In this document: positions 41,886 to 50,173 of the stretch, piece after piece
Layout of the letters: each line of letters begins with the position of its first letter
How positions within the stretch are numbered: position 1 is the first letter of the stretch
From: Candidatus Methylomirabilis sp.
GTDB taxonomy: Bacteria; Methylomirabilota; Methylomirabilia; Methylomirabilales; Methylomirabilaceae
Assembly (NCBI RefSeq): GCF_028716865.1
Contig: NZ_JAQUOY010000002.1
Coordinates: forward strand, 94,483 to 158,482
Reading direction: 5' to 3'
Length of the DNA: 64,000 bases
The notes under the pieces: model-generated
Database searches by the model: none
What the model was told of the DNA's origin: nothing
The model's input: the letters and a program-made list of their open reading frames with translations, nothing else
Program-made: the position numbers and the translations under genes

Positions 41886-43690
41886 TGGTGGCGCAGGAGC
41901 AGTACGAGACTCACGAACACGATGTGCTGATCATCGGCGCCGGTGGCGCCGGCCTGCGAGCAGCCATCGAAGCGAGGGCTCTTGACGTCTCCGTGGGTCT
42001 CATCAGTAAGTCGCTCCTGGGCAAGGCCCATACGGTCATGGCCGAGGGCGGAATCGCTGCGGCCCTCGGCAACGTCTATCCGGATGATAACTGGCAGGTG
42101 CACTTCCGCGATACGATGCGAGGCGGCAAGATGCTGAACAACTGGCGGATGGCCCAACTGCACGCCCAAGAGGCGCCGGAGCGCGTCCGGGAACTGGAAC
42201 GCTGGGGCGCGGTGTTCGACCGGACGAAGGATGGGCTTATCCTGCAACGCGACTTCGGCGGGCACCGCTACGCGCGCCTGGCCCACGTCGGCGACCGGAC
42301 AGGTCTTGAGATGCTCCGCACGCTGCAGCAGCACGCAGTAGCCCAGGGGATTGAGGTCCACATGGAATGCACCGTGACGCGCCTGCTCAAAGACGGCGAC
42401 CGTGTGAGCGGCGCGTTCGGCTACCGGCGCGACACCGGTCAGTTCATCGTCTTTAAGGCGAAGGCGGTGATCCTCGCCACCGGCGGCGTCGGCAAGCTGT
42501 GGAAGTTCACCTCCAACTCCTGGGAGTGCACCGGCAACGGCGTCATGCTGGCGCTGGAGGCGGGCGCGGAGCTGATCGATATGGAGGCGTACCAGTTTCA
42601 CCCGACCGGGATGGTGTGGCCGCCCTCGATCCGTGGGGCCCTCGTGACTGAAGGGGTGCGCGGCGACGGCGGGACGCTGCGGAACAGCAGAGGCGAGCGG
42701 TTCATGTTTCGATACATTCCGGAGTTCTTCAAGGCTGAGACGGCAGACAATGAGGACGAGGCCGACAGGTGGTATACGGACAAGAAAGACAACCGGCGCA
42801 CGCCCGATCTGCTGCCGCGCGACGAGGTGGCGCGGGCGATCAACGCAGAGGTGAAAGCCGGACGCGGGAGTCCGCACGGCGGAGTCTTTCTCGACATCGC
42901 CTCGCGGCGGCCCGCGGACTATATCAAGCGGCGTCTGCCGTCGATGTATCACCAGTTCAAGGAGCTGGCCGGCATAGACATCACGAAAGAGCCGATGGAG
43001 GTCGGACCGACCGCCCATTACATGAATGGGGGGATCCGGGTTGACGCGGAGACGGCAGCGACGGCGGTGCCAGGCCTGTACGCGGCCGGCGAGGTTGCGG
43101 GGGGCCTGCACGGCGGCAACCGCCTTGGCGGCAACGCCCTGTCCGATCTCCTGGTCTTTGGTCGGCGCGCGGGTCGGTCTGCGGCGCTGTACGCGAAAAG
43201 TTTCTCCGGTATACCGACGGTGGATGAGCGTCAGCTTGGCACAAGCGCGCGCGAGGCCCTGATACCATTTGAAAGCCAGGGCGCCGAGAATCCCTACGCC
43301 TTGCAGGCTGAACTGCAAGAGACGATGCAGTTGCTGGTGGGGATCATCCGGACGGAAACAGAGCTGCAAGAGGCGTTGGTGCGGCTCGGGGCTTACCGGC
43401 AGCGACTGCCGCAGGTTCGCGTCGAGGGCAGCCGTCCGTATAATCCTGGCTGGCATACGGCATTGGATCTGCGCGCGTTGCTCACCGTCGCGGAATGCGT
43501 GACGCGAGCGGCGATAGAACGCAAGGAGAGCCGTGGCGGGCACGCGCGGGACGACTACCCGTCCACAGATCCACGCTTCGCTTCAGTAAACATAGTCGTG
43601 TGCAAACGCGACGCGACGATCGTCACGGCCCTGAGGCCGATCATCGAGATGCCCGAGGAACTCAGGCGGCTTATCCAGGAGAAGGGGTAA
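41885..43690 (+). CDS. sdhA: Succinate dehydrogenase/fumarate reductase flavoprotein subunit
   Basis: 601 residues. FAD loop IIGAGGAGLRAAIEA; flavin-linking His in KAHTVMAEGGIAAALG; active-site QFHPTGM and VTEGVRGDGG; HYMNGGIRVD and GGNRLGGNALSDLLVFG with the catalytic Arg. C-terminal helical part with TALDLRALLTVAE. Oxidises succinate in the TCA cycle, feeding quinone through sdhB/sdhC. Starts one base inside the sdhC stop, ends one base inside sdhB. Confidence 0.95.
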   Translation: MVAQEQYETHEHDVLIIGAGGAGLRAAIEARALDVSVGLISKSLLGKAHTVMAEGGIAAALGNVYPDDNWQVHFRDTMRGGKMLNNWRMAQLHAQEAPERVRELERWGAVFDRTKDGLILQRDFGGHRYARLAHVGDRTGLEMLRTLQQHAVAQGIEVHMECTVTRLLKDGDRVSGAFGYRRDTGQFIVFKAKAVILATGGVGKLWKFTSNSWECTGNGVMLALEAGAELIDMEAYQFHPTGMVWPPSIRGALVTEGVRGDGGTLRNSRGERFMFRYIPEFFKAETADNEDEADRWYTDKKDNRRTPDLLPRDEVARAINAEVKAGRGSPHGGVFLDIASRRPADYIKRRLPSMYHQFKELAGIDITKEPMEVGPTAHYMNGGIRVDAETAATAVPGLYAAGEVAGGLHGGNRLGGNALSDLLVFGRRAGRSAALYAKSFSGIPTVDERQLGTSAREALIPFESQGAENPYALQAELQETMQLLVGIIRTETELQEALVRLGAYRQRLPQVRVEGSRPYNPGWHTALDLRALLTVAECVTRAAIERKESRGGHARDDYPSTDPRFASVNIVVCKRDATIVTALRPIIEMPEELRRLIQEKG

Positions 43691-44433
43691 TGCCGGTCAT
43701 CACGCTGCGGCTTTTCCGGGGCGACGCGAGGGCCGGAGGTTATACGGAGTACCGGGTTGAGGCCGAGGAGGGGATGGTGCTGCTCGATGTGATCCACCGC
43801 CTGCAGGCGACGCAGGCGCCCGACCTGGCGGTCCGATGGAACTGCAAGGCTGGCAAGTGCGGCTCGTGCAGCGCCGAGATCAACGGCCGGCCACGGCTCA
43901 TGTGCATGACCCAGATGAGCCTGTTTTCTTCCGGTGAACCGATTACCGTCGCCCCCATGAAGGCCTTTCCGATCGTCCGGGACCTGGTGTGTGATCTCTC
44001 CTTTAACTACCAGGTCGCCAAGACGATACCTGCCTTCAGGCCGGGCCCACCAGATCCTGATGGTGCCCACCGGATGATGCAGGCGGACGTCGACCGCGTC
44101 CAGGAGTTCCATAAGTGCATCGAGTGCTTCCTCTGTCAGAATGTGTGTCACGTCATCCGCGACCACGAAGAGAACAAGCCGCACTTCGCCGGGCCACGCT
44201 TCTTTGTTCGACTTGCGGCGCTGGAGATGCACCCGTTGGACACCCACTCGCGCACGGAGATGGTGCGGACGAAAGCCGGAATTGGCTACTGCAACATTAC
44301 CAAGTGCTGTACCGAGGTCTGCCCCGAGCAGATCCGGATCACCGACAACGCCATCATCCCGCTGAAGGAGCGTGTGGTGGACGATTGCTACGACCCGCTC
44401 CTCTGGCTGCTCCGCAAGCTCACCCAAAAGTAA
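43690..44433 (+). CDS. sdhB: Succinate dehydrogenase/fumarate reductase iron-sulfur subunit
   Basis: 247 residues from ATG 43690. Plant-ferredoxin-like N-terminus with [2Fe-2S] cysteines in CKAGKCGSC and LMC, then bacterial-ferredoxin part with CIECFLCQNVC and CNITKCCTEVCPEQI for the [4Fe-4S] and [3Fe-4S] clusters. The longer open frame is a shadow of sdhA. Last gene of the TCA block. Confidence 0.95.
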   Translation: MPVITLRLFRGDARAGGYTEYRVEAEEGMVLLDVIHRLQATQAPDLAVRWNCKAGKCGSCSAEINGRPRLMCMTQMSLFSSGEPITVAPMKAFPIVRDLVCDLSFNYQVAKTIPAFRPGPPDPDGAHRMMQADVDRVQEFHKCIECFLCQNVCHVIRDHEENKPHFAGPRFFVRLAALEMHPLDTHSRTEMVRTKAGIGYCNITKCCTEVCPEQIRITDNAIIPLKERVVDDCYDPLLWLLRKLTQK

Positions 44434-44482
44434 TTCCGCCCGCCCCTCTTGATTGTGCCCCTTCCGCATCTTGACTTGAAAG

Positions 44483-44620
44483 GACGAACTGCCGCTTGGC
44501 CGATTCGGTCGCCCCGAGGAGGTCGCAGCCGTCGTCATCTGTCTGGCATCTCAAAAGGTCAGCTTAGTGACCGGCGCGTGCGTTACGGTCAATGGCTGTC
44601 AGTCGCGGTCGCTCATCTAA
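44483..44620 (+). pseudogene. C-terminal relic of a short-chain dehydrogenase
   Basis: 45 codons between a TGA at 44477-44479 and TAA at 44618-44620 read [19 protein letters not shown] and then [12 protein letters not shown], the well-known SDR C-terminus (normally LGRFGxPEEVA ... ITGxxxxVDGG). The rest of the gene is absent. The surrounding gap (44434-44793) shows nothing else. Confidence 0.75.
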
Positions 44621-44793
44621 CCGCTGCGAAGGTCGTGAAGCTAATCGGGCGGTCTCCTGATCAACGATAGCAATTAGGACAGGAGACGTTGACTACGAAG
44701 TCAGCAATCAATACAATGACGCAACATTCAGGTAGTTACAGACCGGCCCTAAGGGAATACCAAAACCACGGTTCATCACAAGGAGGGAGCGTT

Positions 44794-46518
44794 ATGAAGA
44801 GTTCAGATGTGCTACGGGGTGCAGGACGGTTGGCCGCGCCTCTTCTTTTGGCGCTGACGGTGGCGTGTGCGATCGCTCTCGCACCTGTCCATGCTGAGGC
44901 ACAGTACTACGGGATTGAGAACGTTGCGAAGGGGAAGCCCGTTTTGAACGTCACGCCCACCGCGCTCGGCGGTCCTTCATCCGTTGTCACTGACGGAAAA
45001 GTCGACACATACTGGTACAGCTACCCTGTCCAGGAATACACGATCGACCTGGGCGCCCCGACCTCAATAGGGAAGATCGTTGTCTACGTCTCGCAGGCAA
45101 GCAACTTGGTTATCTCATCGTCACTCGATGGAATCACATTCTCGCCCCAGCACAGTCTCAATGTGACGGATGTGGCGCACAGTAATTGGGTAGGTGGGAT
45201 GGCGTCCGGCCCGCTGGTCTTTGAGGCCAATGGGGCGTATTCGGCTCGGTATCTCAAGTATCGATCGCAAGACATGGGCTGCGCCTGCTATCAGGGGACG
45301 TTAGAATTCGCTGTGTATGAGTGGGTCAGCACACCGCCGCCCGTCCTGAGCGGCGTTAACCTGGCCACGCCCCCCAGTAGTGTTATGGATCTTTATGCAT
45401 CTGCACCTGGCTTCCCGGCATCCGCCGTTGCCGACGGCAATCTCGGTACGTCTTGGATTGGCGCCTCTTCGGTACCATACACGCCGGTCGGTGGACAGCA
45501 ATTCTATATCACATACGGGGGTGCCAGGATTGATCTTGGAGGCAACACCCTTGTCCACGGTGCTCGCCTACGTCGACCGGCGACAGGCGGCGCTCAAACC
45601 GCATTGATCACTCTATACAACGCTGCAGGTACCGAAGTCGGCTGGTTTGGGGACGGTAATCCGAACGTCATTGGCACGACGAATCCTGCATTCGGTGACG
45701 CTGATTTTGTACTCAATGTACCGGTTCTGGCCCGCTATGTACAAATCGTGCAGATGAATCCAACTGTCAACACCGTCACGGCGCGGCCGGCCCTCGCAGA
45801 GGTCGAAGTGTACGGCGCGGTGTCCTCGGCGACCTACACGATCACGGCATCAGCCGGCCCCAACGGCAGCATCGCCCCTTCAGGCGCGGTGACGGTGAAT
45901 TCAGGTGGGAGCCAAGTATTCTCAATTGCACCGAGCGTCGGCTACCATATCGCCAACGTCCTCATCGATGGTGTTGCGGTGGGCGCACTGCCCAGCTACA
46001 CCTTTAGCGGTGTTACTGCTAACCATACGATCGACGCGTCGTTTGCGATTGACACCTACACGATCACGGCATCAGCCGGCCTCAACGGCAGCATCGCCCC
46101 TTCAGGCGCGGTGACGGTGAATTCCGGGGATAGCCAAACCTTTACCATCACGCCTAACGCAGGGTTCCACGTTGCGGATGTCCTGGTGGATGGGAGTTCG
46201 GTCGGTGCGGTGGCGAGCTATTTATTCAGTAATGTTACTGCTAACCACACGATCAGCGCGTCGTTCGCGATTGACACCACTCCGAATCCCTACGATTCAC
46301 TGCGAGCATTGTTAAGCCGTGATTGTGTCACGAACAAAGGGATCCTCAATTCATTGACTGTTAAGCTCAACAACGCAGAGGCGGCCGAACAACGCGGTAA
46401 CGTTACCGCCAAGGCCGACATTATCGGCGCCTTCGTCAACGAGGTCCAGGCACAGACAGGAAAGGCCATCGATCGTACGTGCGCTGCGGAACTCATCCGC
46501 CTGGCACAACTCCTTTAA
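44794..46518 (+). CDS. Secreted multidomain protein: two discoidin-like domains, two InlB-type repeats, FIMAH-like end
   Basis: 574 residues from ATG 44794 (AGGAGGG upstream). Signal peptide with LLLALTVACAIALAPVHAEA. Residues 40-175 and 185-350 look like F5/8 type C (discoidin) carbohydrate-binding folds (VVTDGKVDTYWYSYP; AVADGNLGTSWIGAS). Two 74-residue bacterial repeats follow (YTITASAGPNGSIAPSGAVT and a near copy), then a C-terminal helical domain (SLRALLSRDCVTNKGILNSL) resembling FIMAH. A surface or extracellular glycan-binding or adhesion role is likely. The two repeats are nearly identical in DNA. Confidence 0.8.
   Translation: MKSSDVLRGAGRLAAPLLLALTVACAIALAPVHAEAQYYGIENVAKGKPVLNVTPTALGGPSSVVTDGKVDTYWYSYPVQEYTIDLGAPTSIGKIVVYVSQASNLVISSSLDGITFSPQHSLNVTDVAHSNWVGGMASGPLVFEANGAYSARYLKYRSQDMGCACYQGTLEFAVYEWVSTPPPVLSGVNLATPPSSVMDLYASAPGFPASAVADGNLGTSWIGASSVPYTPVGGQQFYITYGGARIDLGGNTLVHGARLRRPATGGAQTALITLYNAAGTEVGWFGDGNPNVIGTTNPAFGDADFVLNVPVLARYVQIVQMNPTVNTVTARPALAEVEVYGAVSSATYTITASAGPNGSIAPSGAVTVNSGGSQVFSIAPSVGYHIANVLIDGVAVGALPSYTFSGVTANHTIDASFAIDTYTITASAGLNGSIAPSGAVTVNSGDSQTFTITPNAGFHVADVLVDGSSVGAVASYLFSNVTANHTISASFAIDTTPNPYDSLRALLSRDCVTNKGILNSLTVKLNNAEAAEQRGNVTAKADIIGAFVNEVQAQTGKAIDRTCAAELIRLAQLL
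45832..46124 (+). repeat. Direct 71-bp repeat within the secreted-protein gene
   Basis: 45832-45902 and 46054-46124 differ at one base (ccc/ctc) over 71 bases, 222 bp apart, in frame. The rest of the two repeat domains is diverged. This indicates recent duplication or gene conversion of the repeat's first half. Confidence 0.85.
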
Positions 46519-46566
46519 TGGTTGGAGAGTAGTTGCAGAAAGAGTTGATAACGGCAGATGGTATGG

Positions 46567-46639
46567 GGGGTTGCCGTAGTTGCTAAGCTCGAGAGATTAT
46601 CTCGCCGGGATCGGCGGCTTCGGCAACCCCAAGCTTTTT
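46567..46639 (+). terminator. Possible terminator after the secreted-protein gene
   Basis: Arms ggggttgccg (46567) and cggcaacccc (46621-46630) are a perfect 10-bp pair with a 44-base inner part that can fold itself, followed by aagcttttta. Confidence 0.6.
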
Positions 46640-46682
46640 ATTGAGTCTTGCATAAATAATGGTACGTGAACTACAGACCTAT

Positions 46683-46744
46683 CCGTTCGGCCTGAGCCTG
46701 TCGAAGGCTAATCCGCTTATGGTTCGACAGGCTCACCATGAACG
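46683..46744. repeat. Inverted pair of the TTCGACA-GCTCAGG repeat
   Basis: ccgttcggcctgagcctg at 46683 and ttcgacaggctcaccatgaa ending near 46742, about 15 bases apart. Third locus of the family in this window, between two convergent genes. Confidence 0.8.
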
Positions 46745-46799
46745 GAACGAAGACATCCCCGGATCGTATTACTTATGCAAGGGTCAATAGGACTCGTAG

Positions 46800-48635
46800 C
46801 TATTCGACGGTTACGCTCTTGGCGAGGTTGCGGGGCTGGTCTACGTCACACCCTTTGCGGACAGCGATGTGGTAGGCAAGGAGTTGCAGCGGGACGACAA
46901 GGAGCAGGGGCATTAGGTGAGGCGAGGTATGTGGAATACTTAACAGATGGTCGGCCTTGGCCATGAGGCGGGAATCGGTCTCGTCGGAGAGGGCGATGAC
47001 GATCCCGTTGCGCGTCTTCACCTCCTCGATATTGCCCAACACCTTCTCGAAAGTCCGGTCCTTTGGCGCAAGAAAGACCACCGGTATCTCTTCAGAGATC
47101 AGGGCAATGGGTCCGTGTTTCATCTCGCCGGCCGGATACCCCTCGGCGTGGATATAGGAGATCTCCTTGAGCTTCAGGGCTCCCTCCAGCGCGATAGGGT
47201 AGTTGATACCGCGACCCAGATAGAGGAAATTCGAGGCGGCGTGGAAGCGCCCGGACAGTTCTTCCAGCGCGGGTCCAAGGGAGAGTACCTGCTCCATCTG
47301 CTGCGGCAGGTGGATCAATTCACTGAGCAATTCCTGGGACCTCGCTCCATCAAGGTGTCCCTTGGCCCGGCCAAGGGCCAGAGCCAGCAGGTGCAAGGCG
47401 ATCAGTTGGGAGGTAAAGGCCTTCGTCGAGGCGACGCCGATCTCTGGGCCGGCGTGGGTATAGAGGACGCCATCGCTTTCGCGACTGAGCGTAGAGCCGA
47501 CCACGTTGCAGATGGCGAGGGAATGACAGCCGCGGCGACGGGCCTCGCGCATGGAAACCAGGGTATCCAGCGTTTCGCCGGACTGACTGATTATCACGAC
47601 CAGCGTTCGCTCATCCAGGATCGGATTGCGGTATCGGAACTCGGAGCCGTAGTCCACCTCGACCGAAATACGCGCCAGATCCTCGATGAGGAACTTGCCG
47701 ACCAGCCCGGCATGCCAGGAGGTCCCGCAGGCGACTAAGACGATCCGATTGATCGTCGACAACCTGCTGTGGAGTGACTCCAACCCTTCCAAGTAAAGCT
47801 GACCGCTCTCCAGCGAAAAACGACCCCGAATGGTGTCGCGGATCGCTCTGGGCTGCTCATAAATCTCCTTCAGCATGAAGTGTTTGTATCCGCTCTTCTC
47901 GGCCATGATGGGGGTCCAGATGATCTTTTCGACCTTCTTCTGCACCGGCTCTCCGGTCAAGGTTGTCACGGTGACACCGTCATGGGAGAGGACCACCACC
48001 TCTTCGTCGTCCAGAAACAGGACATCGCGGGTATGGGAAAGGATGGCGGGAACGTCGGAGGCGATGAAGAACTCTCCGTCACCCAGTCCCACTACCAGTG
48101 GGCTGCCATTCCTGGCCGCTACCAGCTTGTGCGGATCGCCTCGCCAGAGGATCCCAAGGGCATAGGTCCCAACCACGTTGGTCAGGGCGCGCCGTACGGC
48201 CGTCTCCAGGTCTTTCGTCTCCTGAAGTTGCGCCTCGATCAGGTGGGCGACCACCTCGGTATCGGTATCGGACGTGAAGTGGTGTCCCTCCCGCTGGAGC
48301 TTTTCTTTCAGGGCCAGGTAGTTCTCGATGATACCGTTGTGGACGACGACCAGATCACCGGTACAATCGCTATGGGGATGGGCGTTCTCTTCGGTGGGTC
48401 GGCCGTGGGTAGCCCAGCGCGTATGGCCGAGACCGACCTCTCCGGAGAGATCACGACCCCACAGGGCATTTTCTAACTCTTTAATCTTACCCACGCTGCG
48501 ATACAGGGCGATCCGATTTTGTTGGAGGATAGCCAGACCGGCCGAGTCGTAGCCCCTGTACTCCAGGCGCTTGAGTCCCTCCAAGAGGACCGGGACGACC
48601 TTCTTATGCCCGACATACCCCACGATTCCGCACAT
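46800..48635 (-). CDS. glmS: Glutamine-fructose-6-phosphate aminotransferase (isomerising)
   Basis: Makes glucosamine-6-phosphate for cell wall and LPS. 611 residues from ATG 48635, so that Cys2 (MCGIVGYVG) is the glutaminase nucleophile; the longer frame is a shadow of glmU. N-domain HTRWATHGRPTEENAHPH; SIS domains with ACGTSWHAGLVGKFLIED and ISQSGETLDTL; ends LAKSVTVE. I looked for a glmS ribozyme upstream and saw no space for one (4 bp to glmU). Confidence 0.96.
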   Translation of the reverse strand: MCGIVGYVGHKKVVPVLLEGLKRLEYRGYDSAGLAILQQNRIALYRSVGKIKELENALWGRDLSGEVGLGHTRWATHGRPTEENAHPHSDCTGDLVVVHNGIIENYLALKEKLQREGHHFTSDTDTEVVAHLIEAQLQETKDLETAVRRALTNVVGTYALGILWRGDPHKLVAARNGSPLVVGLGDGEFFIASDVPAILSHTRDVLFLDDEEVVVLSHDGVTVTTLTGEPVQKKVEKIIWTPIMAEKSGYKHFMLKEIYEQPRAIRDTIRGRFSLESGQLYLEGLESLHSRLSTINRIVLVACGTSWHAGLVGKFLIEDLARISVEVDYGSEFRYRNPILDERTLVVIISQSGETLDTLVSMREARRRGCHSLAICNVVGSTLSRESDGVLYTHAGPEIGVASTKAFTSQLIALHLLALALGRAKGHLDGARSQELLSELIHLPQQMEQVLSLGPALEELSGRFHAASNFLYLGRGINYPIALEGALKLKEISYIHAEGYPAGEMKHGPIALISEEIPVVFLAPKDRTFEKVLGNIEEVKTRNGIVIALSDETDSRLMAKADHLLSIPHTSPHLMPLLLVVPLQLLAYHIAVRKGCDVDQPRNLAKSVTVE

Positions 48636-48639
48636 CGCG

Positions 48640-50028
48640 CTACCCCTTCCGTTCTTTAGACCGAAATGTTGCAGCGAAGCCGGTCTTATTGACCTGCTGG
48701 GCTCGGCCAAACGCCAGCGCATTGGCCGGCACATCCTCTGTGATGGTCGATCCGGCGGCAATGATGGCGCCTCGGCCCACCGAGATCGGCGCCACGAGGC
48801 TCGCATTGCTGCCTACAAACACATCGTCTTCGATCACGGTCTGATGTTTGGTAAAACCGTCATAGTTACAGGTGATCGTCCCGGCGCCGATGTTGACACG
48901 CTCTCCGATGCTGGTGTCGCCGATGTAGCTCAGGTGTGGGATCTTGGACTCTTCACCGATGACCGACTTCTTGACCTCCACGAAGTTTCCGACCTTGACT
49001 CGTTGCCGAAGCGTAGCCTGCGGCCTCAGGTGTGCGTAGGGCCCGACCTGGCACCCGTCACCGATTTGACTCTCCTGGATAATGCACCCATCCAGGATTA
49101 CGGTATCGTCGCCGACCGTCGAATTACGGATTCGGCAGCCTGAGTGGATCGTAGTTCCTTCACCAATCACGGTCTGCCCTTCAAGGGTGACGTTCGGATA
49201 GAGGATCGAATCGGGACCGATCCTGACGAACGGGCCAATGTAGGCATGCGCAGGGTCGAGGATGGTGACCCCCTCGGCGAGCAGCCGCAGGGCGGCTCTT
49301 CGCCAAAGAAGACGATGGATCTCAGCCAAATCGGCGCGGGTATTGACCCCTCGCACCTCGTCGGGGTCTGAGGCTCGGCAAGCCTGCACGCCCCCATCAC
49401 GATCTCGCAGCAGCGCGATGGCGTCTGGAAGGTAGAGTTCGCCCTTGACGGCAGAAGGGCGAATCGCCTGGAGGGCATCGAAGAGCGCAAGCGCGGAAAA
49501 GCAGTAGACTCCGGCGTTGATTTCATGGAGTTGCCGCTCCTGTGGCGTGGCCTCCAGTTCCTCAACGATTCGCAGGAGTTCCCCTCTCGCGGATCGGACG
49601 ATCCGCCCGTATCCGGTTGGTTCAGCCACCTCAGCCGTCAGTACGGTGGCCAGCGCGCGGGCCTCGCGGTGCGCCTGCAGGAGGCCGTCGAGGGTTGCTG
49701 AGGTGAGGAGCGGCGTATCCCCGGACACGACCAACAGATCGCCATCGAAGCCGGTGAGGGCCTCCCGGGTGTACAACAGGGCATGAGCCGTCCCGCGCTG
49801 TTCCGGTTGACAAACGAATTCGACGGCCTCGTCCGCCAGCGCCTCTTCCACGCTGTCGGCCTGATAGCCGACGATCACCAAGGTTCGCTTCGCCCGGAAA
49901 GACCGACACGCTTCGACGACATAGGCGATCATCGGCATGCCAGCCACCAGATGCGTCACCTTCGGCAATTTCGAGCGCATTCTGGTCCCTTGGCCGGCAG
50001 CCAGGATCACTGTGCAGAGATCGTTCAC
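48640..50028 (-). CDS. glmU: Bifunctional UDP-N-acetylglucosamine pyrophosphorylase / GlcN-1-P acetyltransferase
   Basis: 462 residues. N-terminal nucleotidyltransferase with ILAAGQGTRMRSKLPKVTH and VVSGDTPLL; C-terminal left-handed beta-helix with hexapeptide repeats (RIGPDSILYPNVTLEGQTVI) and the NCNYDGF-type NYDGFTKHQT acetyltransferase site. GTG start. Followed 4 bp later by glmS, giving a UDP-GlcNAc operon. Confidence 0.95.
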   Translation of the reverse strand: MNDLCTVILAAGQGTRMRSKLPKVTHLVAGMPMIAYVVEACRSFRAKRTLVIVGYQADSVEEALADEAVEFVCQPEQRGTAHALLYTREALTGFDGDLLVVSGDTPLLTSATLDGLLQAHREARALATVLTAEVAEPTGYGRIVRSARGELLRIVEELEATPQERQLHEINAGVYCFSALALFDALQAIRPSAVKGELYLPDAIALLRDRDGGVQACRASDPDEVRGVNTRADLAEIHRLLWRRAALRLLAEGVTILDPAHAYIGPFVRIGPDSILYPNVTLEGQTVIGEGTTIHSGCRIRNSTVGDDTVILDGCIIQESQIGDGCQVGPYAHLRPQATLRQRVKVGNFVEVKKSVIGEESKIPHLSYIGDTSIGERVNIGAGTITCNYDGFTKHQTVIEDDVFVGSNASLVAPISVGRGAIIAAGSTITEDVPANALAFGRAQQVNKTGFAATFRSKERKG

Positions 50029-50173
50029 GCGCTAAGACCTCTCCCCAGACTCTGGGTTATAATCTTCATGATGCTATCACACCCTTCCAATGGCTGCAAA
50101 ATCGATCACGCAGATGAGTTGAGTAAGGTCACAGCCACGGTCATGGTGAGTCGCCAGGGTCGAACTGGTGACC

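Noticed and set aside
41882..43543. 553-codon minus-strand frame opposite sdhA
   Set aside because: Long only because of high GC; sdhA on the other strand has every family motif.
48601..48660. Possible glmS ribozyme
   Set aside because: Only 4 bp separate glmU and glmS, leaving no room for the ribozyme.
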